Shown piece after piece: positions 22,570 through 33,159 of a DNA stretch of 64,000 nt (position 1 is the stretch's first letter; the number at the start of each line of letters is the position of its first letter). Origin of the DNA: Heterohyrax brucei. Its lineage: Eukaryota; Chordata; Mammalia; Hyracoidea; Procaviidae. The stretch is from the NCBI GenBank assembly GCA_028571685.1, contig CM053141.1, forward strand, positions 135,374,833 through 135,438,832, in the 5' to 3' direction. Below the pieces are notes generated by a model. It saw only the letters and a list, made by a program, of their open reading frames with translations, did no database searches and was not told the origin of the DNA. Both the position numbers and the translations under genes were made by a program.

Positions 22570-23165
22570 TATGAGCCTACCAGATGGAAGGGGCCATATG
22601 AACCAGATTTGAAGAATCTGGTTCAGCACAAAACCAGAAGAACTAGGTGATGCCTGGCCACCACCAATGACTTCCTGAATGGAGTGCACTGTATGAAACC
22701 CCAGACATAGCGGGAGAAGGATTAGAGGGCAGAACTAGAACTCTACCAAATGGCCACACTTGATGGTCTCTCAGACTGGAGGACCCCCTGGAAACATGGC
22801 CCCTGGACTCTCTAACTTCAAACCTCATCCAGCACCAGGGCATCTCTCCAGACAAAGACTGAAATGGACTATACAAAACATGGAGTGAGGCTTGCGATGT
22901 ACAAACCTTTAGACTTAAATACGTACAGGGGACTGTCTTAGAGGCTCATTGCAGAGCCTAGAAAATAGGATGAGGGAGGTCAGATCTTGGTCAAAATGTC
23001 ACAAGAAGTCCCCTCACAGGAGTAGGGGAGGGAGCAGTTAGAACAGAACAGTGGTGAAAGTTCTTGATGTTATATAGGAAAATGATATAGATTGTAGCCA
23101 GCCAAGCCAGCCATAGATTGTAGAGTTGTTCTTAAATCACAATAAAATTTATTTAAAGAAAAAAA
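22570..23165 (+). mobile_element. Unclassified A-tailed retroposon, copy A
   Basis: Shares ordered blocks with 47530-47995: 'gcagaactagaactctacca', 'cccctggactctctaac', 'catccagcaccagg', 'cagacaaagactgaaatgga', 'acagtggtgaaagttctt' and 'tgttatataggaaaatgata'. It ends in 'cacaataaaatttatttaaa' and an A/G-rich tail. A short internal duplication ('catagattgtag') occurs near 23090-23125. A weak 'aaagcaa' direct repeat may flank it. No coding frame is conserved. It lies directly after the RTE fragment. Confidence 0.72.
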
Positions 23166-23311
23166 GCAAGAGGTCATTAAAAAGACAGTAAAGAAAAAAG
23201 TAGATGTCAGAAGAGGCTCTGATAAAGAGGATACCAAATTTCTTGTCAGAAATAACTGCAGTAATAAAACAGTAGAGCAAAATTGGTCAAGTTCTCAAAC
23301 AAGGTGAGGAG

Positions 23312-23453
23312 GGGGAGAACATTGCCATCAAGCTGATTCTGACTCGTAACGGCCCTATAGGACTGAATAAACCCGCTCCATAGACTTTCCAAGGAACACC
23401 TGTGGATTCAAACTGCTTGCGGTTAGACTTGACCACTACTCCATCAGGGCTTT
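23312..23453 (-). mobile_element. AfroSINE copy, reversed
   Basis: Tail 'caagctgattctgactcgta', body 'ctccatagactttccaagga', head 'gaccactactccatcagggc'. Confidence 0.85.
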
Positions 23454-23490
23454 CCCCAGAGGAAAACAAGAGAAGTCTACCTAGAATCTA

Positions 23491-23672
23491 AAGAGCCCTG
23501 ATGGTATAATGGTTAATCACTCAGCTGCAAACCCACGAGCAACTCCATGGGAGCAAAGACCTGGAAATCTATTCATCTGATGATTATAGCCTAGGAATCC
23601 CTATGGGGCAGTTCTCCTCTGTCCTGTCAAGTCACTATGAATCAGAATCCACTTGATGGCCATACAATAACA
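23491..23672 (+). mobile_element. AfroSINE copy, long form
   Basis: Head 'agagccctgatggtataatg', middle 'gggagcaaagacctggaaat', body 'tccctatggggcagttctcc', tail 'cactatgaatcagaatccac'. Confidence 0.88.
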
Positions 23673-23762
23673 ACATGACTTAGGACCCTCTATGCAGTAA
23701 AAATACCTTTGGTAAACACAGGTAACATATTCCTTCAAATATTTTTTTTTTTTTAAAAAAAA

Positions 23763-23942
23763 GACCGTTATCAAGTTGATTCTGCCTCATAACAACCGTG
23801 TAGGACAGAATAGAACTGACCCATATGGTCTCCAAGACTGGAAACATTTACAGAAGCAGACTGCCATGGAGTGGCTGGTGAGTTCAAACCACTGAGCTTT
23901 GGTTAGCTGTCCAGTGCTTAACTACTGTGCTGGAAGGGCTCC
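23763..23942 (-). mobile_element. AfroSINE copy, long form, reversed
   Basis: Tail 'gaccgttatcaagttgattc', body 'agaactgacccatatggtct', middle 'acatttacagaagcagactg', head 'gctggaagggctcc'. The T/A-rich run at 23743-23761 is its reversed 3' end. Confidence 0.88.
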
Positions 23943-24143
23943 TGTGTAAACAGAGTATAGCTGAAAGATTTCAGTGTCATTTTTTCCTCAACATATTCTG
24001 CATTCCAAGGAATGTTAAAGAAAGTTCTTCAAGCAAAATAAAAACGATGCTAGATAGAAACATAAATCCACAGATGAACAAAAAGAACCAGAAATGAGTA
24101 AATGCATACTTTGTTGGTGTTTTTATATTTAAATCCCTGAGAA

Positions 24144-24304
24144 ATCCTGACAGCTTAGTGGTTAAGGCCTATAGTTACTACCCCAAAGACAGGCAGTTTG
24201 AATCTGCCAGGAGCTCCCTGAAAACTGTGTAAGACAGTTCTACACTGTTCTATAGGGTTGCTAGGAGTTGGAATTGACTTGATGGCAGCAAGTTTGGTTT
24301 TTGG
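24144..24304 (+). mobile_element. AfroSINE copy
   Basis: Head 'ctgacagcttagtggttaag', body 'gtgtaagacagttctacact', tail 'gggttgctaggagttggaat' and 'gatggcagcaagtttggttt'. Confidence 0.9.
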
Positions 24305-24439
24305 GGTTTAGCACGTAATTTACTGTTTTAAGAAACAGAATGAAAACATACTGTGCAATTCATACGTAAAAGTAAAACGTGTGACAATAGCGCCCGTGCT
24401 GAGATGACAGAAATCAAAGAAGACTAGTGAATACTAGTG

Positions 24440-24785
24440 AAGCATACAACGGCGTGGATGAATCTCCAAATAATCCTGCTGAGCAAAGGAAGACAGAGGA
24501 AACAAAGGCAACATATTGCCTGAGTCCTTTGTCTAAAATGTTAAGAAAGACAAACTGGTAGAAAGCAGATCAGTAGATGCTTGAGAATGGAGAAAGAAGT
24601 GAAGGACAGGGAGACGGAGGGACTGTAAAGTCACACACAGACACTTACGGACATGAGGAAAACGCTGACTGTCCTGAGTTGTGGTGATAGTCTCACAGGT
24701 GGAACACTTCTCAAAACTTACCAACTTACACACTTGTCCAGTTTGTTGGATGTCAATTGTACCCAATAAAAAACCTTAAACAACA
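24440..24785 (+). mobile_element. Old L1 (L1M-like) 3' end
   Basis: Follows the order of an ancient L1 3' end: 'aacggcgtggatgaatctcc', 'tgctgagcaaaggaagacag', 'gaaagcagatcagtag', 'gtggtgatagtctcacaggt' and 'gtcaattgtacccaataaaa'. Only the 3' end remains and there is no intact coding sequence. Confidence 0.68.
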
Positions 24786-25634
24786 CAAAAATGAAGCCTA
24801 TTGAAAGCCCTTCAGGTCATATAATTTTATAACTGCATCTTTTCTATGTTAAACCTTTATGCTATACATTATCCTTGGTGCTTTTAAATTTCAGCAATAC
24901 AGCTTTTCTTCACTATAAAATGCTTCAGTATTTGCTCATAGATATTTTTGTACTTTCCTATAATTGAATCAAAAATTTGCGTGACTCTCCTGAGTGTGAC
25001 CGATGGCTGTCTACAAGGCGAGGGTATGGCCGCGACGGAGAGTAAACAAACCAGCTGCCGCCAGGAATCAACATCAGCCGCACGTTCTTTTGGTGTTATT
25101 TTTAGCTAAGTGCAGTGAATTGTGACCACTGAAGAGACTCGGTCTCTGAGCGTGGATCTCCAGCGTGGTGAAACTTTTACCCAGTGCCAAATACCAAGGT
25201 GGGAGCTGGCTTCCCAAAGTCATTTTCACTTGCAGGGTTGCAAGTAAATATATTTCTTTCACGGTGGTTAAATATCAGCTTCTGGGCATTCTGCCATAAT
25301 TTTAAGATAGCTGAGCATAGGGTTTTCTTAAAATGTGGTCAATAGCCTATTGGAAATCTTCAAAAGTCTTCTGTTTGGCTCATAAAGTATTTGAAAGGAC
25401 AAATCAGAGGAAAGTGGGCCCTTAAATATTTTTCTCAAACACTGATTTAGATCTAAATTAAAAATCACAAAAATCAATATTACTCTTCTATAACATTCAT
25501 TCAAAAAAGAAGTAAAGAGAACTCCAATCATGTCTAAAGATGTTGACTAATTGTGAATACCCACGTTTGCATTTCTTCTCTAAGTGCAAACAAACTGTAC
25601 TAAAGCTGTCTGTGGACAAGGTAAAAAAATTAAA
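24786..25634. other. Unassigned stretch with a small CpG-containing block
   Basis: Mostly AT-rich and unassigned. The block at about 24985-25085 keeps several CpGs ('gcgagggtatggccgcgacg') and a forkhead-like 'gtaaacaaac', unlike its surroundings. This could mark a small conserved noncoding element. Confidence 0.35.
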
Positions 25635-25765
25635 ATGCAGATTCCTGTTTCTCCCTCAAATGTACTACACTGAATTCTTTAAGAGTGAGGATAGGGATCT
25701 ACGTTTTTAACAAAAATCCCTGTGATTCTTATGCATACCCAAATTTTGTTTGCATAGCTTTCGCC
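25635..25765 (+). mobile_element. MER5-type hAT DNA transposon fragment
   Basis: Ordered words 'atgcagattcctgtttctcc', 'ggatctacgtttttaacaaa' and 'ctgtgattcttatgcatacc' match the middle and right part of a MER5A-like non-autonomous hAT-Charlie element. No transposase is expected in this family. Confidence 0.65.
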
Positions 25766-26454
25766 CCATCTGGGTCTAGCAAAAAATGCCAGCAGCAAAA
25801 ACCATTTCATGAAACTGGGAACACAGAACCACGCTGCTTGGCCATGGATCATTTTGTTCTTTTATTCTTCTGTTTACCTTTGGCTGTGTTAAAATGAGTT
25901 ACAAACAGAAATGTAAGGTCAGATTCAAAGGTGACCAAGAAAACCAAGAGACTCTGGAGAAGCAGTTTGAAGGGCAAATAAGGAAGTATCTAAGTACATG
26001 TTTTGTCAGCTTTGACAAACCAAAGTATTATTTTTAGACAGCAACAATAGACTTCATGTCTGGTCACAAAAATTATTTCTTAGTGAACTTTATACAAAGT
26101 GGAAAAAATAATTATTACAAGCCTGCAATGTTGCTTTGTCATTGCAACAATTTTTTAATGTAATTTTTGTTTATTTGATATATTTTAAAGTGCCACTCTA
26201 AGAGAATAGATTGTATAGAAGAGTTCTCAAAAGTTACTGAGTCTCTTTGTACCTAAAAACATGAGGTTTAAAGAACCTGGGTGGTGGCAGTGACCTAGAT
26301 GAAAAAAGCTGAGTGCTCCTGGCCAGTATCTAGAAATTATTTCAATTTTTGTATCCTGAGTTTCTCATTCATAAAAAAATAAAATAAAATTAGCACTGTA
26401 ATCACCTGTTGATGTTTATAGCTGGCAATCTGCTTCCATAAAGATTAAAATCAA
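25766..26454. other. Unassigned AT-rich stretch
   Basis: Nothing recognised; no frame above about 60 codons. Confidence 0.4.
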
Positions 26455-26515
26455 GAAAACCCTATGGAGCATTTCTCCTCTGTCTGAAGGCATCTGAGTC
26501 AGAATAGACAGCCTT
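26455..26515 (+). mobile_element. AfroSINE fragment
   Basis: Keeps 'gaaaaccctatggagcattt', 'ctcctctgtctgaag' and 'tgagtcagaatagac', the body and part of the tail of the longer AfroSINE form. Confidence 0.6.
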
Positions 26516-26657
26516 CATTGTTAGGAACTTCCAGTTGTAAATTAACAACTGTAGGTTAAATACAAACATTCAGCTTACTGGGTTCAACTACAACTAGACA
26601 GAAGTCACGTCTCAAAAAAACCGTTGCATAAAAATACGTTATTTTAAGAAGAGCACA

Positions 26658-26790
26658 AGGAGCCTTGATGGCACAACAGTTAAATCCTCTGCTGCTAACC
26701 AAATGATTAAAGGTTTAAACCTACCAGCTACTCTGTGGGAGAAACGACCTAATGATCTGCTCTGGTAAATACGGCCCATCCCAAGAACAA
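26658..26790 (+). mobile_element. AfroSINE head, joined to an unrelated body
   Basis: Head 'gagccttgatggcacaacag' and middle 'tgtgggagaaacgacctaat' are present. The expected 'cctatggggcag' body is absent, and the sequence changes to the unclassified retroposon at about 26780-26800. Confidence 0.7.
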
Positions 26791-26794
26791 TATT

Positions 26795-27337
26795 CCAAGG
26801 GCCCAATGGAACACGTGAGCCCAGGAAAACCAGGTGGTGCTGGCCACCAGCACTGACCTCTGTGACACAATAGAGGGTCCCAGACGGAGTGGGAGAAAAT
26901 ATATACTAAAATTCAAATTCACAAAATAATATCAGACTCACCGTTTTGACAGTGACTGGAAGAACCACTGAGACAATAGCCTCTGAGCTGCTGCTAACTC
27001 AGAACTGAAGCTACTTCCGGATGTCCACCTTTCAGCCAATGAGACAGATCTATAAAACAAACAATAACACCCTTGAAAAACACACTTCTTAGTTCAGTCA
27101 AGTATGTGAGACCAAGTGGGCGACACTTTCCCGAAAGCAAAGAGGAGACGGCAGTAAGGGAGAGGAAAATGGAACAAACGGACACAGGGAAAATGATTAT
27201 AAAACGGAAAGAATACTGCTGCCATGCTGAGGGATTGCAACCAACATCACAGAACAATTTGTGTCTAAATTTTTGAATAAGAAACTAATTTTCTCTGTAA
27301 ACTGTCATCTATAACACAATTAAAAAAAAAAAAGAAT
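26795..27337 (+). mobile_element. Unclassified A-tailed retroposon, copy B (divergent subfamily)
   Basis: Shares the start with copy A ('aaaccaggtggtgctggcca' against 'gaactaggtgatgcctggcc'), including the 'ccaccagcactgacct' block. It keeps the general plan of a central 'ctataaaac' box and a 3' end of 'ataacacaatt' plus 12 A. The middle differs strongly from copies A and C. No frame is conserved between the copies. Confidence 0.55.
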
Positions 27338-27865
27338 ACAGACCAGGGAACTCCCTGGAGTGGTTCTCCTCATTCCTCCAGGGCTTCCAAGAGTCAGAAT
27401 CAGAGGTTGACAGACAACAAGCAGAGTGCATCCTTAGCACAAGGAGAAAGTAGATACGGTTTAAAGAAGGTCTTTCTTTCAGCTTCAAAGTAGTTTCCAC
27501 TGTAGTACTGACTTGCTGGTACTACACAGCCAGTTATGGCAGAAATGCAGAGCTTAAAGAGGATAACCCTGGATTGGGGAGCTTGGACTGGGTCTAGTTG
27601 AGATTCCAAAAGGTCTAAGTATCTGGAGCTGTGATTCTAACCACTCCCACAATGCTAATAACAGAAAAATTGGACACTCAAACATTGCCCGACCTTACTG
27701 AGTCATGTCTGTACAAAATGAGAGCCACATGTTGTTGAAAGCTCGTCTAGACTACCAGTCAATAGTTACAGTTTCTGTGTGACACTAAGTGCTTCACCTC
27801 CATTGTATACATGAGAAGAGAACACTTAGAGACACTAGTAAGTCAAATAGAATAATCTGTGTTTA
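27338..27865. other. Unassigned noncoding stretch
   Basis: Nothing recognised. Overlapping minus-strand frames of 63-69 codons show no known domain. Confidence 0.4.
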
Positions 27866-27868
27866 CTG

Positions 27869-28064
27869 GAGTCCTTAGGTGGTGCAAACAGTTAACGTGC
27901 TGGGCTGCTAACTAAAGTTGAGTGGCTTGAGTTGACCCAAACCAAACGTAGAAGACAGGCCCAGTGATCTACTTTCAAAAAAGCAGCCACTGAGAACCCG
28001 ATGGAGCCCAGTTCTCCTCTAATGCACATAGGGTCACCATGAGTTTGAATCAACACTGCAGCAA
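27869..28064 (+). mobile_element. AfroSINE copy, 'gatctactt' subfamily
   Basis: Head 'gagtccttaggtggtgcaaa', middle 'cagtgatctactttcaaaaa', body 'cgatggagcccagttctcct', tail 'gggtcaccatgagtttgaat'. This subfamily has 'gatctacttc … cagccattgaaaaccctatggag' in place of 'ggaaaccctatggggcag'. Confidence 0.82.
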
Positions 28065-28259
28065 CATTATAGCTTTACTGTGATTTAGAGAAGTCGTACA
28101 AACATTTCAAACAGTAGATGCTGGAGATTAAGTTCACTAAAGTAGAAATTGAAACTGCTGGGATATGAGCCTCTAATATTAGCCTGCACTCTTAATCTGT
28201 GCACTAGGTACCCAACTCCTATCTTGGTATAATGACATTCAAGTTCATGTGGAAAGATA

Positions 28260-28560
28260 GTCTATTCATGAGTTCTCATGACTTCCTCTCTCCATGTCAG
28301 AACCTTTCTGCCTGCTTCAAATGCTGCTACCTCAGTGAAGCCACTTTGCTTTCAATCAAAAGAAATGTTTTTTGCCTCTGCTTTTTCTTAACAGACACTG
28401 GACTTCTATTACAGTGCATACATATTTCATGATTAAATTTTTGTCTGTCTGTCCCCGTTGATTAAACTCCTAAAAGACACCTCTGTCTTCCACAGAAAAG
28501 CACATTATTTCAGAGTTGGCATCTGATGTTTATTAAGTTGAATTTAAAGAAGTTTTAAAA
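28260..28560 (+). mobile_element. L2 LINE 3' end
   Basis: Old L2 wording: 'cctctctccatgtcagaacc', 'cagtgcatacatatttcatg', 'tgtctgtctgtcccc', then 'ctcctaaaagacacctctgt' and 'tgatgtttattaagttgaat'. There is no coding capacity. Confidence 0.62.
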
Positions 28561-29034
28561 TGATTATTGAATTTTCCAAGTAAATACTTTTAGCCAGATA
28601 AAATAGTATGCATTTAGCCTGATTTTATAAATTTATAAAACTGCCAACCAAAGCAGATGTTGGTGTTATTCCTATCTGCAGTATAGATCTACCTAAATAG
28701 GAAGCCCAGCTAATGCCAAGGACACAGTGCTGTCAGGGTATTTAAAGGTATTTGAAAAGGAGAATTTAGAACTTACTACTTTATATATAGAAATCATAGC
28801 ATCTCTTTAAAATAACCTTTTTTTTTTCCCAGTTCTTTCATTTTAACTCCTAGCCAGGAAGTTTTGAGTGGAATAATATGAATTTAGATGAACTGAACAG
28901 CCTTGACATTTAATTTCCAGTTGAACAAGAATATATTCAAGGACCTTCTGCTCTACACATTTTAGTATTAGGAATGTACAGTTAAACATTAGTCCCCACA
29001 TAGATAACACTAAATAAAAAAATAGCAAGTAACC
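28561..29034. other. Unassigned AT-rich stretch
   Basis: Nothing recognised. A short palindromic run 'tttataaatttataaa' occurs near 28626. Confidence 0.4.
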
Positions 29035-29222
29035 AGTTGACATTGTATCAGTTCCAACTTGTGACAACCCCACTTGTTTGAGAGTAGAGCTGTGCTTAGT
29101 AGGCTTTCAGTGACTGAGTTTTCAGAAGTAAATTGCCAGGACTTTCTTCTGAGGAGTTTCTGGTTAGACTTGAACTGCCAAACATTTGGTTAGCAGCCGA
29201 GCATCTTAACCATTTGCACTGC
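29035..29222 (-). mobile_element. AfroSINE copy, long form, reversed
   Basis: Tail 'gttgacattgtatcagttcc', body region 'gagagtagagctgtgcttag', middle 'tcagtgactgagttttcaga', head 'cagccgagcatcttaaccat'. Confidence 0.78.
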
Positions 29223-29396
29223 AAATAAACAAAATATGTATTTGAATAAAAGTCCTGCAGAGTCAACTCCAACTCTTTATATGGGTTTTGGTAACTCAAT
29301 AAAAATCCAGAGAAACACTTTAATAATGTTACTGCCATGAAACTTACAGGGATACAAACTTTTCATCCCTTCCCCTAAACTTAGCTCAATAGATGG

Positions 29397-29848
29397 TGTT
29401 TTAGTCACCTGGTACTGCTCCTACATGAGTAGAAAGCTTTATGAAGAGAAGTTTTATTGACACAGTCTGGTAAGCCACAAATCCATTTACAAATTGTTTA
29501 AGTCCATTCAGGAAGAGAATTGATCACAGTTGAGTAGGCTGAGCACAAATTCAGTGAGAGCATCTTGGCGCAGGAACCTCAGGTCCAAAGGACGTGCTCC
29601 GCTCTTGGTGCTGCTGCTTGGTGGTAGGAGGTTTCCAACTCTCTATGCTCACTTCTACCCCTTATAATTCACAGCTGGTAACTTGAGTCCTGCCTCACCA
29701 GCACAACTGCTGACCATTCTCCATCATCAATCTCACAGACGCAGGATTCACAACATGTGGGAGGAAGGGCACTGTATTGGGACTCAGCCAAGTCAAATCA
29801 ATACATACATTTTTGGGGGGGTAACAATGCAATCCATGACACTCCACA
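29397..29848 (-). repeat. 3' LTR of the MaLR element
   Basis: Includes the reversed polyadenylation region 'agagaagttttattgacaca', 'aacctcaggtccaaaggacg', and the reversed LTR start 'tttttgggggggtaacaatg'. Confidence 0.78.
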
Positions 29849-30811
29849 CTTTAGCCCCCCCCAAACTCATATCATTAGAACATGTATTCATTTATAGCCT
29901 AGAAAAGATGTTAAGTCCAGATACAAAATCTATAAATGTCTCTTCAACTGTGAAATCCAGAACAGGTGTTATCTTCCCAAAATACAGTGGTATTACAGGC
30001 AAACACAAATTATCCATTTTCATTATAAATGGAGAAATTGCAGGCTAAGAAAGCATTAACAAGCAATGAGCAAGTCAGCAGAACACACTACATTAGCCCT
30101 CAAAGCTCTGAAAATAGTTTTCCATTCTGAGACATTTTACACAATAGCTTTGCCCTCCAGACTCTAGCTGTTGGTCACACTCTGGGTTCTGAGTGGAGAC
30201 CTGAGCCCTGTGCTACAACTCTGCCTTCAAGGCCAACTTGGACAGCACCTCTGCCCACTCAGCTTTAGATGCATCCCAAGCCCAACTGAGCAGTAACTCT
30301 ACCCTTACAAACATAGGATGCCATGGCTCCACCCTTTCAAACCCCTGAGGTCATGGCCATACCTTTTGAGACTGAGGCAGCTCAGCTTTTCCTCAGCTTT
30401 TCCTCAGATTTGTCTTCAGATTTCATGGCCTCATGTCTGCACCTGTCCTAAAGGTGCAAGGGTTCCAGAGCTCTGAGGCTTTACTGATTCAAGTACCTGG
30501 AGGCATCCCACTCTACCAGGAAGCCTCCTGCACACAGGCACTCAGCCAGGCACGCAGTTCCCTTGTTCTTTGGGTCAGCAAGCCTAGTTCCACTGATTCA
30601 AGTGCACAGAGGCACCCCACTCCACTAGGAAAACTGTGTACAGGCACTCAACTCTCTTGCTCCGTGGGTCAGATCCTGGTTCTGCTGTTGCCAGTTTGCT
30701 GTGGCTGCTGCTGCTTCTTTTCACCATCTGTTACCTTCTCAGGTGTTAGTAGTTCTTTGGGGTTCCTCCCTCCATCCACTTCACAGTTCCAGAAAACTTC
30801 CACAGCTTAGG

Positions 30812-31317
30812 TATTTGTTAGAACTGTACCCCACTCCCAATACAAAATTCTGTTTAATCAGCCACTGCTGCTCTAACAGAAAGTCCAAATTCAGGATGTC
30901 TGCTCCAGGGGAAGGCTTTCCTCCTTGTCGGCTCTCGAAGAAAGTCCGGTATTGCACCAGTCTTTGTCCAGGGAGCATCTTGGCACAAGAACCTCAGGTG
31001 TGAAGGATGGGTACTCTTCTCCCATTGCTTGCTTGATGGTGTGAGGTTCCCAATTCTCTGCTTGCTTCCCTTTCCTTTTATCTCTTATAAGATGAAAGGA
31101 TTAAGGGTGGTGCAAGCCATTCTCCTGGGAAACTCTCTTTACAGTGGTGTAGGGAGGTGATCCTATGAAGGGATTTACAGTTCCACCCTAATCCTTTAAC
31201 ATACAACATAGAAAAATCAGAAAATGAAGCAGAATCATAAAATATTGGGAATCATGGCCCAGTCACATGGCTACACATATTTTGGGGGGGGGTGTCACAA
31301 TTCAATCCATGATATCA
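30812..31317 (-). repeat. 5' LTR of the MaLR element
   Basis: Includes 'ctgctgctctaacagaaagt', 'gtctgctccaggggaaggct', 'cttggcacaagaacctcagg' and 'tttggggggggg' followed by 'cacaattcaatccatgatat'. It resembles the 41454-41962 LTR closely in order. Confidence 0.8.
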
Positions 31318-31318
31318 A

Positions 31319-31358
31319 TTCTGTTTTAGTCAGCTATTGCTGCTCTAACAGATGGATT
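31319..31358 (-). mobile_element. Third MaLR LTR edge abutting the element
   Basis: Immediately after the right LTR comes another reversed LTR end ('ctgttttagtcagctattgc', 'tgctctaacaga') that then stops. It is either the remnant of a tandem or nested MaLR, or the target LTR into which the element inserted. Confidence 0.65.
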
Positions 31359-31802
31359 TACTTTTGCTCAGATACATCTGTATAGAATCAGTGTTGTTGA
31401 TTTTTATTCTGGAGCAATTTGTGTTTTAAATATATATACCGTTGTATAAAGTATACTTTCCCTGTGTCTATCTTAATCTACCTCTGGGGAAGTGATGTTT
31501 ACTACTTTTATTAACTATAAAATCAACTAGACAATTTAGAGGTCAGTAGTGAGCATTTGATAATTCAGGAATAACAGTATGTTCAGCTGTAATTTCAAAA
31601 TCTAAAAACTGCTAGGATATAGGGAGTAATTTTATTGGCTATTAAAATGTTCTGAGACTGCAGAATAACAAAGTCTCTACTGATGAGCAGAGCTGTTAAT
31701 GGTTAGCTTACTTTTAGACAAATTTAAATATATTATTTTTCCTTACCAATATTTAATTTATATGCTGTCAAGCATTTACTACACTTCACTTTCAAAAGAA
31801 GA
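31359..31802. other. Unassigned AT-rich stretch
   Basis: Nothing recognised. Confidence 0.4.
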
Positions 31803-31985
31803 GACCCCTTGGGTGGTACAAGTGATTAAGGTGCTTGGTTGCTAATTGAAAGGTTGGAGGTTCAAGTCCACACAGAAGCACCTTAGAAGAAAGGCCTGAT
31901 GATCTACTTCTGATAAGTCAGCCACTAAAAACCCTATTCTACTCTGACATCTGTGAATCAAAGTTGACTTGATGACGGTTGTTTA
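31803..31985 (+). mobile_element. AfroSINE copy, 'gatctactt' subfamily
   Basis: Head 'cttgggtggtacaagtgatt', 'gaaaggttggaggttcaagt', middle 'ggcctgatgatctacttctg', tail 'gaatcaaagttgacttgatg'. Confidence 0.88.
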
Positions 31986-31999
31986 CTGGCTTTCTACAA

Positions 32000-32175
32000 G
32001 AAATTCAGCATAGTATAATGGTTATCAGTCAGTCAAATCCTCCTTTACTGGTTAACACTTATATGTCTGACCAAGCTCCTTACCGTCTCTGCAGCTGAAT
32101 TTCCTCATCTCTAAAATGCAGGTGGTAACAGCAGTACCCACCACATATGGCAGTTTGCGTCTGTAAAAATTTATA
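32000..32175 (+). mobile_element. MIR SINE
   Basis: Order 'tagtataatggttatcagtc', 'tgaccaagctccttaccgtc', 'tgaatttcctcatctctaaa', 'atgcaggtggtaacagcagt' matches MIR. The following AfroSINE piece begins at 32179. Confidence 0.68.
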
Positions 32176-32178
32176 GTC

Positions 32179-32256
32179 TTGGGAACCCTATGCAGGGGTT
32201 CCACTCTATTCTGTAGGATCACTGTAAGTCAGGATCAGCTCAAAGGCAGTGGGTTA
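32179..32256 (+). mobile_element. AfroSINE 3' fragment
   Basis: Keeps 'gggaaccctatgcaggggtt', 'tgtaggatcactgtaagtca' and 'ggatcagctcaaaggcag'. Confidence 0.72.
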
Positions 32257-33159
32257 TATGACAAAATAAGATTAAATACACATAAAATTCTTGAAAAAAA
32301 ATCCAGACACAAGAAATGCTTCTTAGAAGCTAGTTCTTGTGGTTTATACTGTGCTTGATACTAGATATAGAGAATTAATGCAACACAGTTCCTTCCAATA
32401 AAACAAGGTAATTCTGCAAACCCTACGGCAAACTGCTACCCTTTTGGCCTTCTCCATAATCCCAACTGGGAGTACTGTGATTGGCATTTCTTGAAAATTT
32501 TCTTTTCTGGTCTACTTAGTTGTTGCTGTGATTGTTTTCTAAGTGTTGTTGATCTGTCATACCAGAAAACACTAGTTCATTTCACCTAAGACTCCACCTT
32601 TAGTCCCTTTCCACTTGAGATTAAATTTGACTTTATCAGATCAAATTTATAAGATCAAGACACATTTTTAGGCCAAGTATGGCCTCTCATCTCAGAAATA
32701 TCTTTTTATTTGTAAGAAGCCAATGGCTTAGCACAGTGAACCCCCACTGTGTTTACAGAACTGTTCTGGATGTGGATGTGCCCCTGAGGGAGAGACGGCA
32801 GCACAGAGAGAGGAAGGGCAGCCAGACTCACTGGGCAAGTATTTGAAATTCTGCTTTTTCCTACCTGCTGTCAGCAACAGAAATCCAAATGTAGCTGGAT
32901 TAGACAAGCAAGGGGAATTCACTGGCTCACAAAACAAAAATGTCCTGGGGTAAATTGGATTCAGGTGCAGCTACACCAGACTTCAATAAATATCATCAAG
33001 GCTCTTTGTCTTCCTTTAGCTCTGTATGTGAGGTGTCTCCAACAGCCAAGACTCCCTCCCCACTGTCTGGGTAACCCTTAGGAAGACAGTGCGCACCATC
33101 TTCCTCTTTGTGGGCCTGCACCTGCCTTGAATCCATCTCCAGGGGTTATGCTCACAGGG
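32257..33159. other. Mostly unassigned; old repeat-like block 32850-33150
   Basis: No gene is recognised. The part 'gaattcactggctcacaaaa' through 'ggattcaggtgcagctacac' and on to about 33150 has the wording of an old mammal-wide repeat whose family I cannot name securely. Confidence 0.35.

Larger units (their letters stand above)
29397..31317 (-). mobile_element. ERVL-MaLR element with two LTRs and internal sequence
   Basis: This is a minus-strand LTR-internal-LTR structure of about 1.9 kb. The left (3') LTR spans about 29397-29848 and the right (5') LTR about 30812-31317. Both run from the reversed LTR end ('ttagtca' or 'ttaatcagccactgctgct') to the reversed LTR start ('acaatgcaatccatgacac' or 'cacaattcaatccatgatat'). 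Between them are about 960 bases of MaLR internal sequence. The 5' end of the internal part, next to the right LTR, reads on the minus strand 'ttttgtattgggagtggggt', as in MaLR internal regions just after the primer-binding site. Other MaLR-internal-like blocks occur at 29930-30050. MaLR internals have no functional retroviral genes; none is seen here. Confidence 0.8.

Noticed and set aside
30433-31003. Two overlapping frames of 100-125 codons as coding sequence
   Set aside because: They lie inside MaLR internal and LTR sequence, which is noncoding in this family.
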